Part shown: positions 54,190-62,943 of the stretch, piece after piece
How the letters are laid out: the number at the start of each line of letters is the position of its first letter
How positions within the stretch are numbered: position 1 is the stretch's first letter
DNA from: JBAXQQ01 sp037131695
Lineage (GTDB): Bacteria > Armatimonadota > Hebobacteria > CAIYQO01
Length of the DNA: 64,000 nucleotides
Assembly: GCA_964638715.1 (NCBI GenBank)
Contig: CAZWZF010000020.1
Location: forward strand, 1 to 64,000
Direction of reading: 5' to 3'
Program-made: the position numbers and the translations under genes
The notes under the pieces: generated by a model
What the model was told of the DNA's origin: nothing
Databases searched by the model: none
What the model saw: the letters and a program-made list of their open reading frames with translations, nothing else

Positions 54190-54537
54190 CTTATTTTATC
54201 ATTGTTACGGGGGAAAGGATAAGGGGGTAAGGTGATAGGGTCTTAGGTGTTAGGGTTTTCAGTTTTCAGTTTTCAGTTTTCAGTGTTAGTCACTTGGCCC
54301 CATCCCCAAACCCCTTCCCCGAAGGAGAAGGGGCTTATAGATGATAGTTTTAAGATAAAATGATAGACTGTCCATAAAAACGGGGCAACATCAGCCCCTC
54401 TCCCGCTGGGGAGGGGTTGGGGAGGGGCTTATAGGTGGTAAGCAAACATCATGTAAAACCTAAGAACCTAATACCTACCCCCTTACCCCTATCCCTTGCA
54501 AAAGGTTTTCCCCGCCTGATACAGAATAATTTTACCC
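54190..54537. repeat. Repeat-rich gap with heptamer arrays and C-rich palindromes
   Basis: 54253-54282 holds about four tandem GTTTTCA units. 54294-54335 and 54386-54433 are C-rich elements with CCCCTTCCCCGAAGGAGAAG and CCCCTCTCCCGCTGGGGAGG palindromes. 54460-54490 has CCTAACA/CCTAATA-type heptamers. No gene seen. The AraC gene start has no clear ribosome site. Confidence 0.7.
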
Positions 54538-55359
54538 ATGTTGGCTTTGGGGAATATTTTATTACAAATATATGATGCTAAATGGGCGGAGTTAACGCCG
54601 GAGTCGTGGCAGCGGCAATACATGGGTGATGTATTCTGGCGATTTTATCAGCATAATGGCAATGGCGCTTATGTGCGGTCGAGTGATGTCACCCTGGAAA
54701 TGACCACAGGTAGGATATATCTTATCCCGGCGGGTGTCAGGTTTGACTATTGGACTTCGCAAAAATGCGGGCAATTTTACGTTCATTTTGACTTGCCGGG
54801 AATATCGCGACCGGTATATTCAGAGTTATGCGACCGACCGGTGGCGGTGCGCAATGACCATGAATTGCAACATAACGCGGCGAAATTTGGACGATATATT
54901 CAAAACGGCGGCATCATGACATCATCGCGGGAATGTCAATTAAAGTCAGTGCTTTACGGCGCTTTGGCGCATTATTTTGACGATATCCCGGAAGAAAGAT
55001 TCACTCGAGCACTGCACCGCGCGACATTTATGCAGCCAATCGGCCCGGCGATAAAATATATTGAAGAAAATTACTCACGGCAAATAACCATCACCGAACT
55101 GGCAGAGATCTGCTGTCTGTCACCACAGCATTTTGTGCGAAAATTTGGCCAGGCCACCGGAATAACGCCAATACAGCACCTGCACACCCAGCGTGTTGGC
55201 GCGGCAGCAAAACTGCTGCTGTCTACCGATATCACTATTGACGAAATCGCGCTGCGAGTGGGATTTCACACCCGGGAATACCTGACGCGGATATTCACCC
55301 GCCACACCAGCATGTCGCCGGCAGCATACAGAAACACAATGAAAGCGAAACTAAAATGA
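54538..55359 (+). CDS. AraC-family transcriptional regulator
   Basis: 273 residues. N-terminal cupin-like sensing domain (GRIYLIPAGVRFDYW near residue 60-75) and a C-terminal AraC double helix-turn-helix (~170-270: ITITELAEICCLSPQHFVRKFGQATG and IDEIALRVGFHTREYLTRIFTRHTSMSPAAYR in outline). Likely senses a small molecule, often a sugar, in PVC bacteria. Start codon ATG at 54538 lacks an obvious ribosome site, so it could begin at an internal ATG (~residue 29). Overlaps the next gene by 4 bases (ATGA). Confidence 0.85.
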   Translation: MLALGNILLQIYDAKWAELTPESWQRQYMGDVFWRFYQHNGNGAYVRSSDVTLEMTTGRIYLIPAGVRFDYWTSQKCGQFYVHFDLPGISRPVYSELCDRPVAVRNDHELQHNAAKFGRYIQNGGIMTSSRECQLKSVLYGALAHYFDDIPEERFTRALHRATFMQPIGPAIKYIEENYSRQITITELAEICCLSPQHFVRKFGQATGITPIQHLHTQRVGAAAKLLLSTDITIDEIALRVGFHTREYLTRIFTRHTSMSPAAYRNTMKAKLK

Positions 55360-55964
55360 GCCTGTTCGATGATTTCTTTCGTACTAAAGAACCCCCGAAA
55401 AAACAAATAATAGATGTTCGCGAGGAGATAATGCCGGTAATCGTCAGCCTGGTCAAAGATATACCATTGTTATCTCATATCGACACCCGGCGCATTCGGT
55501 TATACGCCACCCAGGCGCGAACAGATAGTAAACACGGATCTTACGCAAAAATTGTTCCGATGCGATTCCCGGACGGCAAACCATCCAGAACAAAGAAAAC
55601 CCATACCGAAACCATCCAACAAATATCCGGACCGGATGGTGATATCCTGTACCTGATTTACCTGTATGTTCCGCGCTTTTTAGAAGTAACCCTGGAAGAA
55701 AAAATGCTGACCCTTATCCACGAACTGTACCATATCAGCCCGGCATGCGACGGAACCATAAGAAAAGTAGGTCGCGGCGCCCACGGCCATTCCCGCGAGT
55801 CGTTCAACAACATGCTGAAACCGATAGTCCGTGAATATCTGCTGCACCATAAACCGGAAGATATAACCATACTGCTGCGGGAAAAATACTCGACAATAGA
55901 AAAACAATACGAAATAACTTACCCCTCACTGCCTATGCCAAAGATAAGGGTGCATAGGTTGTAG
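55356..55964 (+). CDS. Putative zinc metallopeptidase-like protein (HExxH)
   Basis: 202 residues. HELYH (~residues 127-131) within MLTLIHELYHISP is a zincin HExxH, and GAHGHSRESFNNM contributes possible further ligands. This pattern matches the putative-metallopeptidase group seen in phage and prophage genes (PhageMetallopep-like) and SprT relatives. No signal peptide, so it is cytosolic. It overlaps the AraC gene by 4 bases and should be co-expressed. Substrate unknown. Confidence 0.65.
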   Translation: MSLFDDFFRTKEPPKKQIIDVREEIMPVIVSLVKDIPLLSHIDTRRIRLYATQARTDSKHGSYAKIVPMRFPDGKPSRTKKTHTETIQQISGPDGDILYLIYLYVPRFLEVTLEEKMLTLIHELYHISPACDGTIRKVGRGAHGHSRESFNNMLKPIVREYLLHHKPEDITILLREKYSTIEKQYEITYPSLPMPKIRVHRL

Positions 55965-56286
55965 TTTTCATTTTACATCGATTTACAGAATTGAAAGGAT
56001 AAAGACAAGGGATAACAAAAGTAATTTTTAATTTGCACAGCCAATTGCAAAACTTATTTTATCAAATGTTTATGTTGAAGTTTTTTTGTAGTTGAAAACC
56101 ACCCCGACCTTCGGCCACCCCTCCTTGGCAAGGAGGGGAATTTAAAATGAAGGTTTTGATTATGAAAGCAGCCATTATTTTATCAAGTAACTATCATAAC
56201 TCCCCTCCTTGCCAAGGAGGGGGTAGGGGGTGGTTTGGTTGATAATATAATCAATATAGTTTTGCAAGAACCTTCGTAATTATTAA
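55965..56286. repeat. Repeat-filled gap
   Basis: 55972-56004 is a half copy of the family A arm (TTTTACATCGATTTACAGAA). 56097-56140 and 56198-56238 are C-rich palindromes (CCCCTCCTTGGCAAGGAGGGG class). The ends ATTGCAAAAC (56043) and GTTTTGCAAG (56263) repeat the terminal motif of family B, so the C-rich elements appear to lie within such a pair. No gene seen. Confidence 0.7.
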
Positions 56287-56604
56287 TTACTTCTTATTCA
56301 CCACAGTATGCAAAACATGGTGTTTGGCATCATGGGTGCTTTTATCTACCGGTATGTAAATTATTATCTCCTGCGCCAATTCTGCATCGATAGCTACCTG
56401 GGTGTGTCCGATGCGGAAAAGGATGCCGGGGTAGGTTTGTTGTACTGTTACCCGCATACCCGGCAAGACACCCAACGCCATTAATTTGTGCATGGTCTGG
56501 TTATTTTTTGACAATAAAGATACGATAATTCCGTGCTGACCTGACCTTAACTTGCTAAGAGGAATTAATCCTGCCGCGTCATATTTTTCTTCTATTTTTT
56601 CCAT
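56287..56604 (-). CDS. feoA: Ferrous iron transport protein A
   Basis: 105 residues, SH3-like FeoA domain: PLSKLRSGQHGIIVSL, MALGVLPGMRVTVQQ, GILFRIGHTQVAIDAELAQEI. FeoA aids the FeoB GTPase. Overlaps the small zinc-ribbon gene by 13 bases, downstream of feoB in the same leftward operon. The 12-residue N-terminal and ~20-residue C-terminal extensions relative to a minimal FeoA are unremarkable. Confidence 0.9.
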   Translation of the reverse strand: MEKIEEKYDAAGLIPLSKLRSGQHGIIVSLLSKNNQTMHKLMALGVLPGMRVTVQQTYPGILFRIGHTQVAIDAELAQEIIIYIPVDKSTHDAKHHVLHTVVNKK

Positions 56605-56813
56605 ATTTTTTTCACCATTTCAGTTGCTTTATTGTATGCTGCCGCTATCTTTGCGGGTAATACTGCCGGAGCAGGAACTTCGTAACTGCACTTCGGACAT
56701 TTCAATTTAGTACAGCCACCGGATAACCCTTTGCAACCGGCACAGGAATATTTGCTTTCTTTCACTGTATATACATTGCCGCAAAACGGGCAGGTTACGT
56801 TGCCATCGCTCAT
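56592..56813 (-). CDS. Small Cys-rich zinc-ribbon/iron-sulfur-type protein between feoB and feoA
   Basis: 73 residues from the ATG at 56813, which overlaps the feoB stop. Seven Cys: C8-x2-C11, C24-x2-C27, C34, C39-x2-C42. It ends in a basic helix (KATEMVKKIWKK). Position in the operon recalls FeoC and other Fe-sensing helper proteins, but FeoC is a winged helix with a different Cys pattern; this is a zinc ribbon or rubredoxin-like protein. A longer frame (to 56912) reads through feoB and is rejected. Confidence 0.75.
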   Translation of the reverse strand: MSDGNVTCPFCGNVYTVKESKYSCAGCKGLSGGCTKLKCPKCSYEVPAPAVLPAKIAAAYNKATEMVKKIWKK

Positions 56814-58765
56814 AATTGTACCCCCAGCGTAGTGATTGCCATATTCACCAGGTAGCCAATAATGAAGGCATACGGAAAAATGAACGCCGCCATTCCCAAC
56901 GCCATTCCCCATCCGCGTTCTTTAATAGCCACGGCAAATTGCGCGACGCACGGCATAAATAGCGCCATTGTCACCACTGCTACGATTAACTGCTGGCTTT
57001 GCAGAATATGATGCTGATGCAGGTCATACAAACCGGCGGCGCCATAATCACGGCGAAAGAAACCATAAAGAAACGATACTGCGGCTTCTTTTGGCAAACC
57101 AATCCATTGCACCGGATAGCTCATCCAACTCACCAATATATCAAACAACCCGGTCAGCCGACCCACCCAGATGAATACAGATGCCAGTATGAATAACGGC
57201 AGGATTTCCTTTAGATACCACTCAACCCGAGTGTAGGTTTTCACCATTACATTTTTAAAAGTAGGTACTCGCAGCGGCGGTATTTCCATGTAAAATATCG
57301 GCTTTTCACCCGGCAAAAATTGCGCGGTAAGGAAACCGATAAGCAGGAAATTTGCCGCCATCACCACGATAAATATCCATAATGACAAAATATGCCCGCC
57401 CAGCAACGCGAGAATAACCCCCATCTGTGCGGAACATGGTATGGTCAGCGCCAACAGGAAAGTTGCGATAATTCGTTCGCGGCGGGATTCAAGAGTGCGG
57501 GTTACGATGGTAGCCATCGTCGCACAGCCAAAACCCAACACCATCGGTATCACAGCGCGTCCATTAAGACCGATAGCCTTGAAAATACGGTCGATTAACA
57601 TTGCCAGACGCGGCATATATCCGCTGTCTTCCATGATAGAAAATACGATGAAAAATGTCGTTACTATCGGCAATATTATGGCGAAGGCATATCGCAAACC
57701 GAGGGTGAATATGCCGTATTCATTCACAAATAAATCGCGGCCAACCTGCCAGGGGATTATTGAATTGATAAAATGAGTCACCGGCGGCAGCAAGTACTTG
57801 CCAAATACCACCGTTTCAAGATAATTCACCGCGAACTGTGCGCCAAATACTCCGACTATTTCATAAAAGACGAATAAGATTGCCAGTAAAATCGGGATTC
57901 CCCACAATGGGTGCATCATCATTCGGCTCATTCTCTCGCGAAAATCAATTTTAGATGGCGTATCATCAACAACAACTGATTTCAGGATTTCCTGCACCGC
58001 GCGCTGGCGCGACATGGTGATGTAATATGTCAGCGGATACTCGCCGCCAGTGGTTGTCTGTGCAATTATTTCCGCAACAGTATTGTAGTCATCACCCATG
58101 CGGTCTTGCAGAATTTCTACAACTTCGCGGTCATCCTGCAATGCCAGAAGAGCGGTTGCCCGCGATGACATCGGCATGATACCAGCCGGCAATAACGCAG
58201 TAATTTTCGCCAATGCGTCTTCAACGAACGAGTCATATTCTATCTTTATGGTATCTTTAACATACTGGAATTTCGCGATTGCCTCTTTAATTTTATCAAT
58301 ACCGATGCCACTGGGGGCAATAGTGCTGATAACGGGTATCTGCAGCTTTTTGCTCAATTCATCGACATTTATGGTCATCCCGACCTTTTCTGCTTCATCC
58401 ATCAGGTTCAGCACCAGTATCACCGGCAAACCAGCTTCCAACAACTGCATGGTGAATCCCAGCATTCGCTCAATATTCTTTGCGTCGGCTACATGAATGA
58501 TTACTTCCGGTGATTCCTCAAATATGATAGACCGCGCCACTCGTTCTTCCTCGGTTATCGGCATGAAAGAATACATCCCCGGCGTGTCGCAGATTTCATA
58601 TTCTTTATCAGTCTTCATCTTCCCGCGGGTTATCTCAACGGTGGTTCCCGGATAATTTGCCACCACTGCGTATGTCCCCGTCAGTTGACCGAACACCACC
58701 GACTTTCCAACATTCGGTGTGCCAACCAGCGCTATTTTATTAATATCTTTTTGTATTTTATTCAT
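56810..58765 (-). CDS. feoB: Ferrous iron transporter GTPase FeoB
   Basis: 651 residues, shorter than E. coli FeoB (773). G-domain motifs: G1 GTPNVGKS (15-22), G3 DTPG (60-63) and G4 NLMD (120-123). The membrane part has the two Gate motifs with conserved Cys, IPCSAQMG and MPCVAQFAV. It imports Fe(II) across the inner membrane. Operon order is DtxR-type regulator, feoB, small Cys-rich protein, feoA. Confidence 0.95.
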   Translation of the reverse strand: MNKIQKDINKIALVGTPNVGKSVVFGQLTGTYAVVANYPGTTVEITRGKMKTDKEYEICDTPGMYSFMPITEEERVARSIIFEESPEVIIHVADAKNIERMLGFTMQLLEAGLPVILVLNLMDEAEKVGMTINVDELSKKLQIPVISTIAPSGIGIDKIKEAIAKFQYVKDTIKIEYDSFVEDALAKITALLPAGIMPMSSRATALLALQDDREVVEILQDRMGDDYNTVAEIIAQTTTGGEYPLTYYITMSRQRAVQEILKSVVVDDTPSKIDFRERMSRMMMHPLWGIPILLAILFVFYEIVGVFGAQFAVNYLETVVFGKYLLPPVTHFINSIIPWQVGRDLFVNEYGIFTLGLRYAFAIILPIVTTFFIVFSIMEDSGYMPRLAMLIDRIFKAIGLNGRAVIPMVLGFGCATMATIVTRTLESRRERIIATFLLALTIPCSAQMGVILALLGGHILSLWIFIVVMAANFLLIGFLTAQFLPGEKPIFYMEIPPLRVPTFKNVMVKTYTRVEWYLKEILPLFILASVFIWVGRLTGLFDILVSWMSYPVQWIGLPKEAAVSFLYGFFRRDYGAAGLYDLHQHHILQSQQLIVAVVTMALFMPCVAQFAVAIKERGWGMALGMAAFIFPYAFIIGYLVNMAITTLGVQL

Positions 58766-58768
58766 ATC

Positions 58769-59455
58769 TTAATTTACAATTTTCACCATGATATGCCCGG
58801 CAGCTTCAACCGATAATGCCTGGCGTTCATTATTAACTTCAATCAGAAAAGGGCCATTCCCCGGTGCTATGTCAACAATCTTCACCATTTGCCCGGGGGT
58901 TATCTTCACACGTTCCAGATAGTTCAACAACTCATCATTTTCATCAGTTATGCAGCAAACCTCGCATTTGTTACCTATCGAAAATTCTGCCAGCGGTGAT
59001 AAACCGTTATCCTCGCCTTTCTCGCCAGAAAGCGGATTGCCGTGTGGACAGGTAAGCGGGTTATTTAATGCCTTCAATAAATATGGCTCTATTTCTGCCG
59101 TTATGACATGTTCAAAACTGCATGCCAGCGAATGTGCCCGCGACCATGGCATTTTCAAAAGGTCAGTCAGCATCCGTTCCGCCAACCGATGCCGTCGCCG
59201 CAAATTCATCGCCGCTCCTTCGCCGGTCGGAGTCAAAATCACCGGGCAGCGTTTTTCATATAATATTAATCCCATCTCTGACATTCGCTTCAGCATGCCA
59301 ACAACCGACGGGGCGGCAACCTGCAACTCCCGCGCCAGTGTTGTTGCGGTAGGTGTTTCACCACGATCAAGTATGCGGCACAGCGCTTCAAGGTATTCTT
59401 CCATCGGCGCGCTGGGCCTATTTTCTATTGTCAGCAAATCAGTCTGTTTTAACAT
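58769..59455 (-). CDS. DtxR/MntR-type metalloregulator with C-terminal FeoA-like domain
   Basis: 228 residues from the ATG at 59455 behind AAGGG; the longer frame to 59488 would start inside the operator palindrome. Winged-helix DNA-binding domain (~20-75: EYLEALCRIL, TATTLARELQVAAPSVVGMLKRM), dimerisation/metal site (RHRLAERML; ACSFEHVI; CPHGNPLSG) and a C-terminal SH3-like FeoA-type domain. Expected to repress feo genes when Fe(II) or Mn(II) is sufficient. Directly followed by feoB (3 bp). Confidence 0.92.
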   Translation of the reverse strand: MLKQTDLLTIENRPSAPMEEYLEALCRILDRGETPTATTLARELQVAAPSVVGMLKRMSEMGLILYEKRCPVILTPTGEGAAMNLRRRHRLAERMLTDLLKMPWSRAHSLACSFEHVITAEIEPYLLKALNNPLTCPHGNPLSGEKGEDNGLSPLAEFSIGNKCEVCCITDENDELLNYLERVKITPGQMVKIVDIAPGNGPFLIEVNNERQALSVEAAGHIMVKIVN

Positions 59456-59468
59456 CGGATAACCCTTG

Positions 59469-59488
59469 TTGTTAGTGTGCACTAACAA
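59469..59488. promoter_or_regulatory. Operator palindrome of the feo operon
   Basis: TTGTTAGTG-TG-CACTAACAA, perfect 9-base arms, 14 bp upstream of the regulator ATG. It overlaps the -10 element of the promoter described next, as a DtxR-class repressor site should. The core TTAGTG...CACTAA resembles DtxR/MntR boxes. A second weak half-like sequence, TTAGTGTG, follows at 59495-59502. Confidence 0.8.
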
Positions 59489-59514
59489 TACTACTTAGTG
59501 TGTATTTTTGTCAA
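59485..59514 (-). promoter_or_regulatory. Predicted promoter of the feo operon
   Basis: On the minus strand: -35 TTGACA (59514-59509), 18-bp spacer, -10 TATTGT (59490-59485), ending ~30 bp before the regulator start. The -35 is a perfect match. The -10 overlaps the operator, so binding should block RNA polymerase. Confidence 0.65.
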
Positions 59515-59599
59515 GATAGTAATTGAAATAAATATAAAAAATAATCCTTCCCCTAACCGACAATAACGGTTACAATACAATATACCAATAGGAGCTATC

Positions 59600-60166
59600 A
59601 TGAATAAAAATATTGTTATTACTATCCTTGTCATTGTTTGCATCGCTTTATTCCTGGGGACAAACTTTAAATCTTCTTCTTCAGGTTCCAGTCCGGCGGG
59701 ATCAGGTAATAATGCTCTACATTGGCGGGTATATTTCTCGCCGGATGGTGGTTGTACCGACGCTATTGTCAGCGAAATTAATGCGGCATCCTCGGTCATC
59801 AGGGTTCAGGCATATTCATTCACATCAACACCTATTGCGAAAGCATTGGTTGACGCAAAAAATCGTGGTGTTGATGTGCAAGTAATATTGGACAAAAGCC
59901 AGCGAACCGCCAACTACTCATCGGCAGATTTCGTCGCCCATGCCGGAATGCCAACATATATCGACGCAGAACACGCCATCGCCCATAACAAGATCATTAT
60001 CATCGACAACCAGACAGTAATCACCGGCAGTTTCAACTTCACAAAAGCGGCAGAAAGCAAAAACGCGGAAAACTTGCTGATACTGAAAGATGCCGAATTA
60101 GCGAAAAGTTACCTGGCAAACTGGCAAAAACATCTGGAACATTCAGAGAAGTATGAGGGTAGGTAA
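59600..60166 (+). CDS. Exported single-HKD phospholipase D-like nuclease
   Basis: 188 residues. N-terminal hydrophobic segment (IVITILVIVCIALFLG), Ser/Gly linker, then one PLD domain with H129-x-K131-x4-D136 (AHNKIIIIDNQTV) and GSFNFT. One HKD motif per chain, so it should act as a dimer like the Nuc endonuclease (PF13091-like); lipase activity is less likely. ATG behind AGGAG. Divergent from the feo operon, so its promoter shares the ~145-bp region with the DtxR-type operator; whether it is metal-regulated is not shown. Converges with the DUF4132 gene downstream (17 bp between stops). Confidence 0.88.
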   Translation: MNKNIVITILVIVCIALFLGTNFKSSSSGSSPAGSGNNALHWRVYFSPDGGCTDAIVSEINAASSVIRVQAYSFTSTPIAKALVDAKNRGVDVQVILDKSQRTANYSSADFVAHAGMPTYIDAEHAIAHNKIIIIDNQTVITGSFNFTKAAESKNAENLLILKDAELAKSYLANWQKHLEHSEKYEGR

Positions 60167-60183
60167 AGAGTAAATTGCAAGCC

Positions 60184-62112
60184 TCACCGCAATTGCGCGT
60201 GAAAAAACAGGTCCGGGATTAATTCGTCTTTTGCGAGGGTGAATATTTTGCCGAATATTTTTGCGGTATCGTCTGCGTTATCCTCAATGTCCCAATTAAA
60301 ATCATCTGTATATAACTCAATCTGTCGTCCTGATGGCTGCAGGAATATTGTTCCTGAGCTTATATTCACGCGGTAATCTGCTAATTTTCCAAATATCAGC
60401 ACAATCGGAGAGTCGTGACTGCAGATAATATTGACATATCCTTCCGCGCGTACTAATTCCCGCAATAATGCCGTCCGCATCCTTACTGTTTCTGCCGATG
60501 ATAATAATCCTTCGCCGATGGCAGCCCTGGCCGCCAGCAGGTCGGCAGTGCGCAAAGCCTCGCTGATATACGCGGGATTAACATCGTCTAAACTTAGCTT
60601 TTCGCCATCTTTCTCAAACCATACATCTCCCAGAGTTACCACCCCGCTGGTCTTACTGGAATAAATCTCTTTATTATTTTTCCCGACAGCCCAATTTATG
60701 CAGGCGGTCACACCATGCGCTATTACCTGGCGGGCAATGCCTTCTCCCGGCTGATATCCGGCGGTTCGCAGCAACGCGTATGCAATATCGACGGTAATTT
60801 CTCTGCCTTTTAAATTATTGCAAAGGTATTTGTCTTCACCAGGGAAATATACTTCGCGGAATATCTGACGGAATGGCTGGGTAAACCTGTTGTCAACTGC
60901 CCATGATTGCCAGGCGGTGATTGTTTTTGCGTTATGCAATTCTATCGGATGTACCGGGTAAACAGTAAATGGCGCATCAAAACCGGTCAGCCAGACATTC
61001 TCGCCATCCAGCATTTTCCAATGGCCTTCACCTGCCGATGTAAACTCGCGGCCATCTCCAGCTTTCCACACGATTCTTTCTGCGAGATGTGCGAAAATTG
61101 GCGATCTCATCATTTCGCTGAACACACCGATATTGTATACAAATCCAGTATTCATATCGTTTTCCAGCAATTCACGCACCATTTTCAATTCATCGTCAAT
61201 TATCTTTTTTGCCTGAATCGCGTTCGCATATCCGGCTGCTTTTCGTGCGGGGGCAGGAATCTTTTCAAATGCACCTGCTTCGCTAATCGCTTCTATTCTT
61301 CCCCTGCCGGCGCGCAGCGAAAGGCGAAAACACCATCCATCACCGTGCCAGCTTACTTTTACCCGTTCACCTTCTAATATTTGATCTCTCCGGGCAATAT
61401 CCATCATTGTCTGGCGTTGCAGTTCCTCTATACTGGAAATCCCTTTTCGTTTTGCTATTTTATCCAATGCCATAGCCGCATTTTCAGAACAACTTTTATT
61501 GCCTTTTTGCCGGATATTGAATAATTCTATAATATTTTCCGGCAACACTACAGATGACAAACCGGCGGACATAATAGCTGTATGATATGTATCAAAATCG
61601 AATAACCCTTTGGTCATTAAATCAGCGAAGTATATAAATTGAAAATTCTGACGAATAACGTGATAATTAGGCATGAAAGATGCGATATATTGTAAATCAC
61701 CATCATGGCAATATTCCCTGACATTACTATATGCTGCTGAAAATCCTTCGATATTCTCTGATAATGCTATGTCCCATTCAACGGTATAGTTATAAGGGAA
61801 ATCGTATCTCTTTTTCGACGAATCGGCTGTAGACCATTCCATAAATTTTCGCTGATGCGGGTTTGCAGCAAGCCTATCTATCAAAAAAGGGTGTATCCAA
61901 AATAATATCCACCTCAAAGCTATTGGAATTTCAGCGGGAATATTAATTTTATCCTTATAACTGTGGTGCATTTTATGAATTGTTTGCAGCAGTTTAATAT
62001 CTTTATCACCAGACACCAACCGCAACAAAGCCGCGTTTACCCGCGAGATATTAGTTTCTGCATCCCTCTTGTTATCTTTTTTATTATATTCAGGGAGAAA
62101 ATTATCAAACAT
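60184..62112 (-). CDS. DUF4132-domain protein
   Basis: 642 residues. The C-terminal half holds the DUF4132-type pattern: AERIVWKAGDG, VYPVHPIELHNAKTITAWQSW, NRFTQPFRQIFREVYF and LRTAGYQPGEGIARQ. The N-terminal half is helical. DUF4132 proteins (MolR-related) are widespread but functionally unclear. Starts ATG at 62112 in an A/T-rich context, without a clear ribosome site. No neighbour gives a function. Cytosolic by lack of signal sequence. Confidence 0.75.
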   Translation of the reverse strand: MFDNFLPEYNKKDNKRDAETNISRVNAALLRLVSGDKDIKLLQTIHKMHHSYKDKINIPAEIPIALRWILFWIHPFLIDRLAANPHQRKFMEWSTADSSKKRYDFPYNYTVEWDIALSENIEGFSAAYSNVREYCHDGDLQYIASFMPNYHVIRQNFQFIYFADLMTKGLFDFDTYHTAIMSAGLSSVVLPENIIELFNIRQKGNKSCSENAAMALDKIAKRKGISSIEELQRQTMMDIARRDQILEGERVKVSWHGDGWCFRLSLRAGRGRIEAISEAGAFEKIPAPARKAAGYANAIQAKKIIDDELKMVRELLENDMNTGFVYNIGVFSEMMRSPIFAHLAERIVWKAGDGREFTSAGEGHWKMLDGENVWLTGFDAPFTVYPVHPIELHNAKTITAWQSWAVDNRFTQPFRQIFREVYFPGEDKYLCNNLKGREITVDIAYALLRTAGYQPGEGIARQVIAHGVTACINWAVGKNNKEIYSSKTSGVVTLGDVWFEKDGEKLSLDDVNPAYISEALRTADLLAARAAIGEGLLSSAETVRMRTALLRELVRAEGYVNIICSHDSPIVLIFGKLADYRVNISSGTIFLQPSGRQIELYTDDFNWDIEDNADDTAKIFGKIFTLAKDELIPDLFFHAQLR

Positions 62113-62275
62113 TTTTTAAAAAAATATAAAATATTTTATATTTCCTCTTTGTGCTTTTCGTAAACAGGTTTATACTAATCATTAAGCGATAGCTTCTTAA
62201 CCCCGGGGTTGGACAGACGCACATTCTGCGCCCGTTCCTAAAAACCTCAAATGTCCAGCTTTGGGGTAGAAATAG

Positions 62276-62307
62276 AACTTCACCCGCATTTTCTTGCGGG
62301 TGAAGTT
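62276..62307. terminator. Intrinsic terminator-like hairpin downstream of the pilin-like gene
   Basis: AACTTCACCCGCA/TGCGGGTGAAGTT, perfect 13-base stem with a 6-base loop, with TTTTTTT after it on the plus strand and an A-run before it as read on the minus strand. For the leftward pilin-like gene the downstream U-run is weak (GTTCTATTTCT), so it is likely bidirectional or mainly protective. Confidence 0.65.
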
Positions 62308-62310
62308 TTT

Positions 62311-62943
62311 TTATCTTGGTGCCTTGCTGAGCATCCAAAATTCATCATCAAGGACATCCGGCTTTATATTTGGCTTTATATCAGGTTTGGAAAAATCCAC
62401 CGTTCCATCTTTGCGCAGTATGACATATTTGCCTGCCATATCGGTATGATTGACACAAATAGTAACAATGGTGCCGTTCGGGCAATTAGGGTTCGCTAAA
62501 CCGGGGAAATCTGAATCCGGGTAATCATTCGGATGCCAATAATGCTGAGCGTTATTGTTAAGCGCGCTATATACCGCTTTGGCACTGGCTAAATCTTTCA
62601 ATGGAGTTGGTGTTGTCGCCTTGGCATATCCCCAATAATTATACATTGCCGAATATGAATCAGTACCATCAGCATCCTTCGGACATGTTCTTCTTCCTGT
62701 CAACTTCTTTTCATTTATCAATACAGATTGAAGTCCAACCTGCGAAGTAATATCCGGGAATATTGCTTTATCCTGACGGTAAGCAATCAATGCTGCTCCA
62801 ATTTCCCGCATATTATTAACACAGGTAGCCTTATACCCGCTTTTGCGGGCGTTAGTAACCACAGGAATTAAAATCGCTGCCAAAACAGCTATAATGCCTA
62901 TAACCACTAATAATTCCATCAATGTAAAACCACGTTTATGCAT
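62311..62943 (-). CDS. Prepilin-like protein with type IV N-terminal cleavage motif
   Basis: 210 residues. KRGFTLMELLVVIGIIAVLA at residues 3-22 is a class III signal (cut after G5, F+1, E+5) with the hydrophobic assembly helix. The rest has NNMREIGAALIAYRQDK and a C-terminal ILRKDGTVDF segment, like the H-x9-DG pseudopilins abundant in Lentisphaerota/Planctomycetota. It should be processed by the prepilin peptidase encoded just upstream on the same strand. The gene may be part of a pilus or secretion system, but no other components are in the window. Confidence 0.85.
   Translation of the reverse strand: MHKRGFTLMELLVVIGIIAVLAAILIPVVTNARKSGYKATCVNNMREIGAALIAYRQDKAIFPDITSQVGLQSVLINEKKLTGRRTCPKDADGTDSYSAMYNYWGYAKATTPTPLKDLASAKAVYSALNNNAQHYWHPNDYPDSDFPGLANPNCPNGTIVTICVNHTDMAGKYVILRKDGTVDFSKPDIKPNIKPDVLDDEFWMLSKAPR

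Noticed and set aside
56814..56912. 33-residue N-terminal extension of the small Cys-rich feo protein
   Set aside because: It lies entirely in feoB coding sequence; the overlapping ATG at 56813 is the natural start.
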